Source: Ooceraea biroi
Taxonomy: Eukaryota > Arthropoda > Insecta > Hymenoptera > Formicidae
DNA length: 64,000 nt
Reading direction: 5' to 3'
NCBI RefSeq assembly: GCF_003672135.1
Contig: NC_039506.1
Coordinates: 3,100,001-3,164,000 of the forward strand
Under the pieces are notes generated by a model, which had not been told where the DNA came from, made no database searches, and saw only the letters and a program-made list of their open reading frames with translations. Position 1 is the stretch's first letter, and the number at the start of each line of letters is the position of its first letter. Positions 62,918-64,000 of the stretch are shown one piece after another. The position numbers were made by a program, and so were the translations under genes.

Positions 62918-64000
62918 TACGTTTCCTGTTTTCTCCCAATATTTTTTCCAATGTTAGAAAACAGTAAATGGATCAGTATGCGGATTTATTTTTCGAATGC
63001 GCAATTTTCAAATATCACGCAAAATTGCTAATAATATTATCATCAATTCAGGTTTTCTCAAGTGTGCTATTTTTCTACATACAATAAGTTTTAATTTTTT
63101 TTACAGAAAACTTTAATTTATTGTGTAATAATATAGATAATTATTACACGTCGTTTTGTACGTGAAAAATATTACTTGTAATGATTAATATCCTTGGCAA
63201 TCTTAACATTTATGATTGATTGTTTTTTACGGACAAATAGAAGGTTGTTGTCGCATTGTACAAATTTATGAATAGTCGACAGCTATTCACTTTTTTTCAT
63301 TTTATCGAGCGTCGGATTTCCGGGTGTCTCGTAAACAGATCAGTATTTGTGCCATAGATTTCTGCTATGTCGTTATCCATTCTGCTTCCTGTTGTAGATA
63401 TATCGGTCAAGTATTGTTACATTGTCCATCATTTGTTTGGTCTAGCACAGCTGATGCATTTAACGATCAGCTGTTCATACTTCCCAGTGATGCGCAAGCT
63501 GTTATCAATATCCATTCACTACGTCATGCGAATATACGATCCTCATCCGAAAACCTCAATTGGCGTTGAAGTAAAATTCTTCTGATAGAATTAATAATCC
63601 GATTAATGCAAGTGATGTCTAAATATCTAGAAACATGTCATCAGCAAGATAAAGTCCGGAATATGAACCTGGCATTTGCGTTTGAGAAAGTAAACATTTT
63701 TGGCACGTGATCTGGATCATCCATGTTATCACGCATTTCGTACTCAGTCTGTCTGTGTTTGCCAGTTTATCATTTTATTGTAACACCAAATAACTGATAT
63801 ATCAGCAATCTGCATATTTACCGAATAAAACTTGAAACAAGAATTGCCGTCTGAGCATACGACAGGAATACAAGCCACTATTCAAGCAGTTAGTTTACTG
63901 TCTCATCTGTTCCTCGATTATTCCGTCTTCGCCACGAATTTATGAAGTTAAGTACGAAGTCTTATCTTACTTGATGCATGCATTAAGTGTACTCTCATTT
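62918..64000. other. AT-rich right edge, no gene recognised
   Basis: Only short frames (for example + 63324-63585) without motifs. It may be intronic to the unidentified + strand gene. Confidence 0.4.

Noticed and set aside
1..64000. tRNA, rRNA, snRNA, CRISPR or endogenous viral genes
   Set aside because: No T-loop/B-box patterns, conserved snRNA starts, regular direct-repeat arrays or viral protein motifs were noticed on reading. A covariance search could still find diverged small RNAs.

Overview
The window looks like nuclear DNA of an insect, most likely a hymenopteran and plausibly an ant. The genes are split by short introns of 70-150 bp with GT/AG ends, set in AT-rich DNA that alternates with CpG-rich blocks. 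The protein families (Swip-1/EFHD2, Cdk4/6, CFAP65, METTL1) read as arthropod orthologues. Transposable elements include mariner copies, a non-LTR retrotransposon stub, and non-autonomous elements with terminal inverted repeats. No prokaryotic or viral genes were seen. The species assignment is inference.

Layout. 1-5.4 kb is a compact cluster: the 3' part of dihydrofolate reductase (+), HINT1 (-) facing it tail to tail, and a Cdk4/6 kinase (-) with an unusually long N-terminus. 5.4-24.6 kb is a gene-poor stretch. It holds a TATA/CCAAT promoter with no recognised gene, a perfect 16-bp hairpin, a hammerhead-ribozyme-like motif of the Penelope-element type, several CpG-rich blocks, and a mariner element (21150-22435) with intact ends and a transposase broken by one frame change. 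24.8-40.7 kb is Swip-1/EFHD2 (+), four exons. Its first intron of 12.35 kb contains a 5'-truncated LINE with target-site duplication and a non-autonomous Transib-type element whose ends look like RAG recombination signals. 43.0-43.6 kb is a decayed second mariner.

44.3-60 kb is dense again. It contains acylaminoacyl-peptidase (APEH, +, 13 exons), a CUB/LDLa single-pass membrane protein (-), CFAP65 (+, about 18 exons), which starts from the same 460-bp head-to-head promoter region, and METTL1 (-), whose stop codon lies 58 bp from the CFAP65 stop. The last 4 kb holds a CT microsatellite and spliced-looking untranslated and coding pieces of a + strand gene that I cannot name.

Function. The genes are unrelated housekeeping and cell-biology genes: folate metabolism, nucleotide hydrolysis, G1 cell-cycle kinase, actin/Ca2+ signalling, N-acyl-peptide turnover, ciliary/flagellar assembly and tRNA m7G methylation. 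They do not form a pathway. The most notable observations are the Transib element with 23-RSS-like ends, two reading-frame breaks in CFAP65, an in-frame 48-nt candidate cassette exon next to the APEH active site, the GC-AG intron in METTL1, and the hammerhead-like motif.
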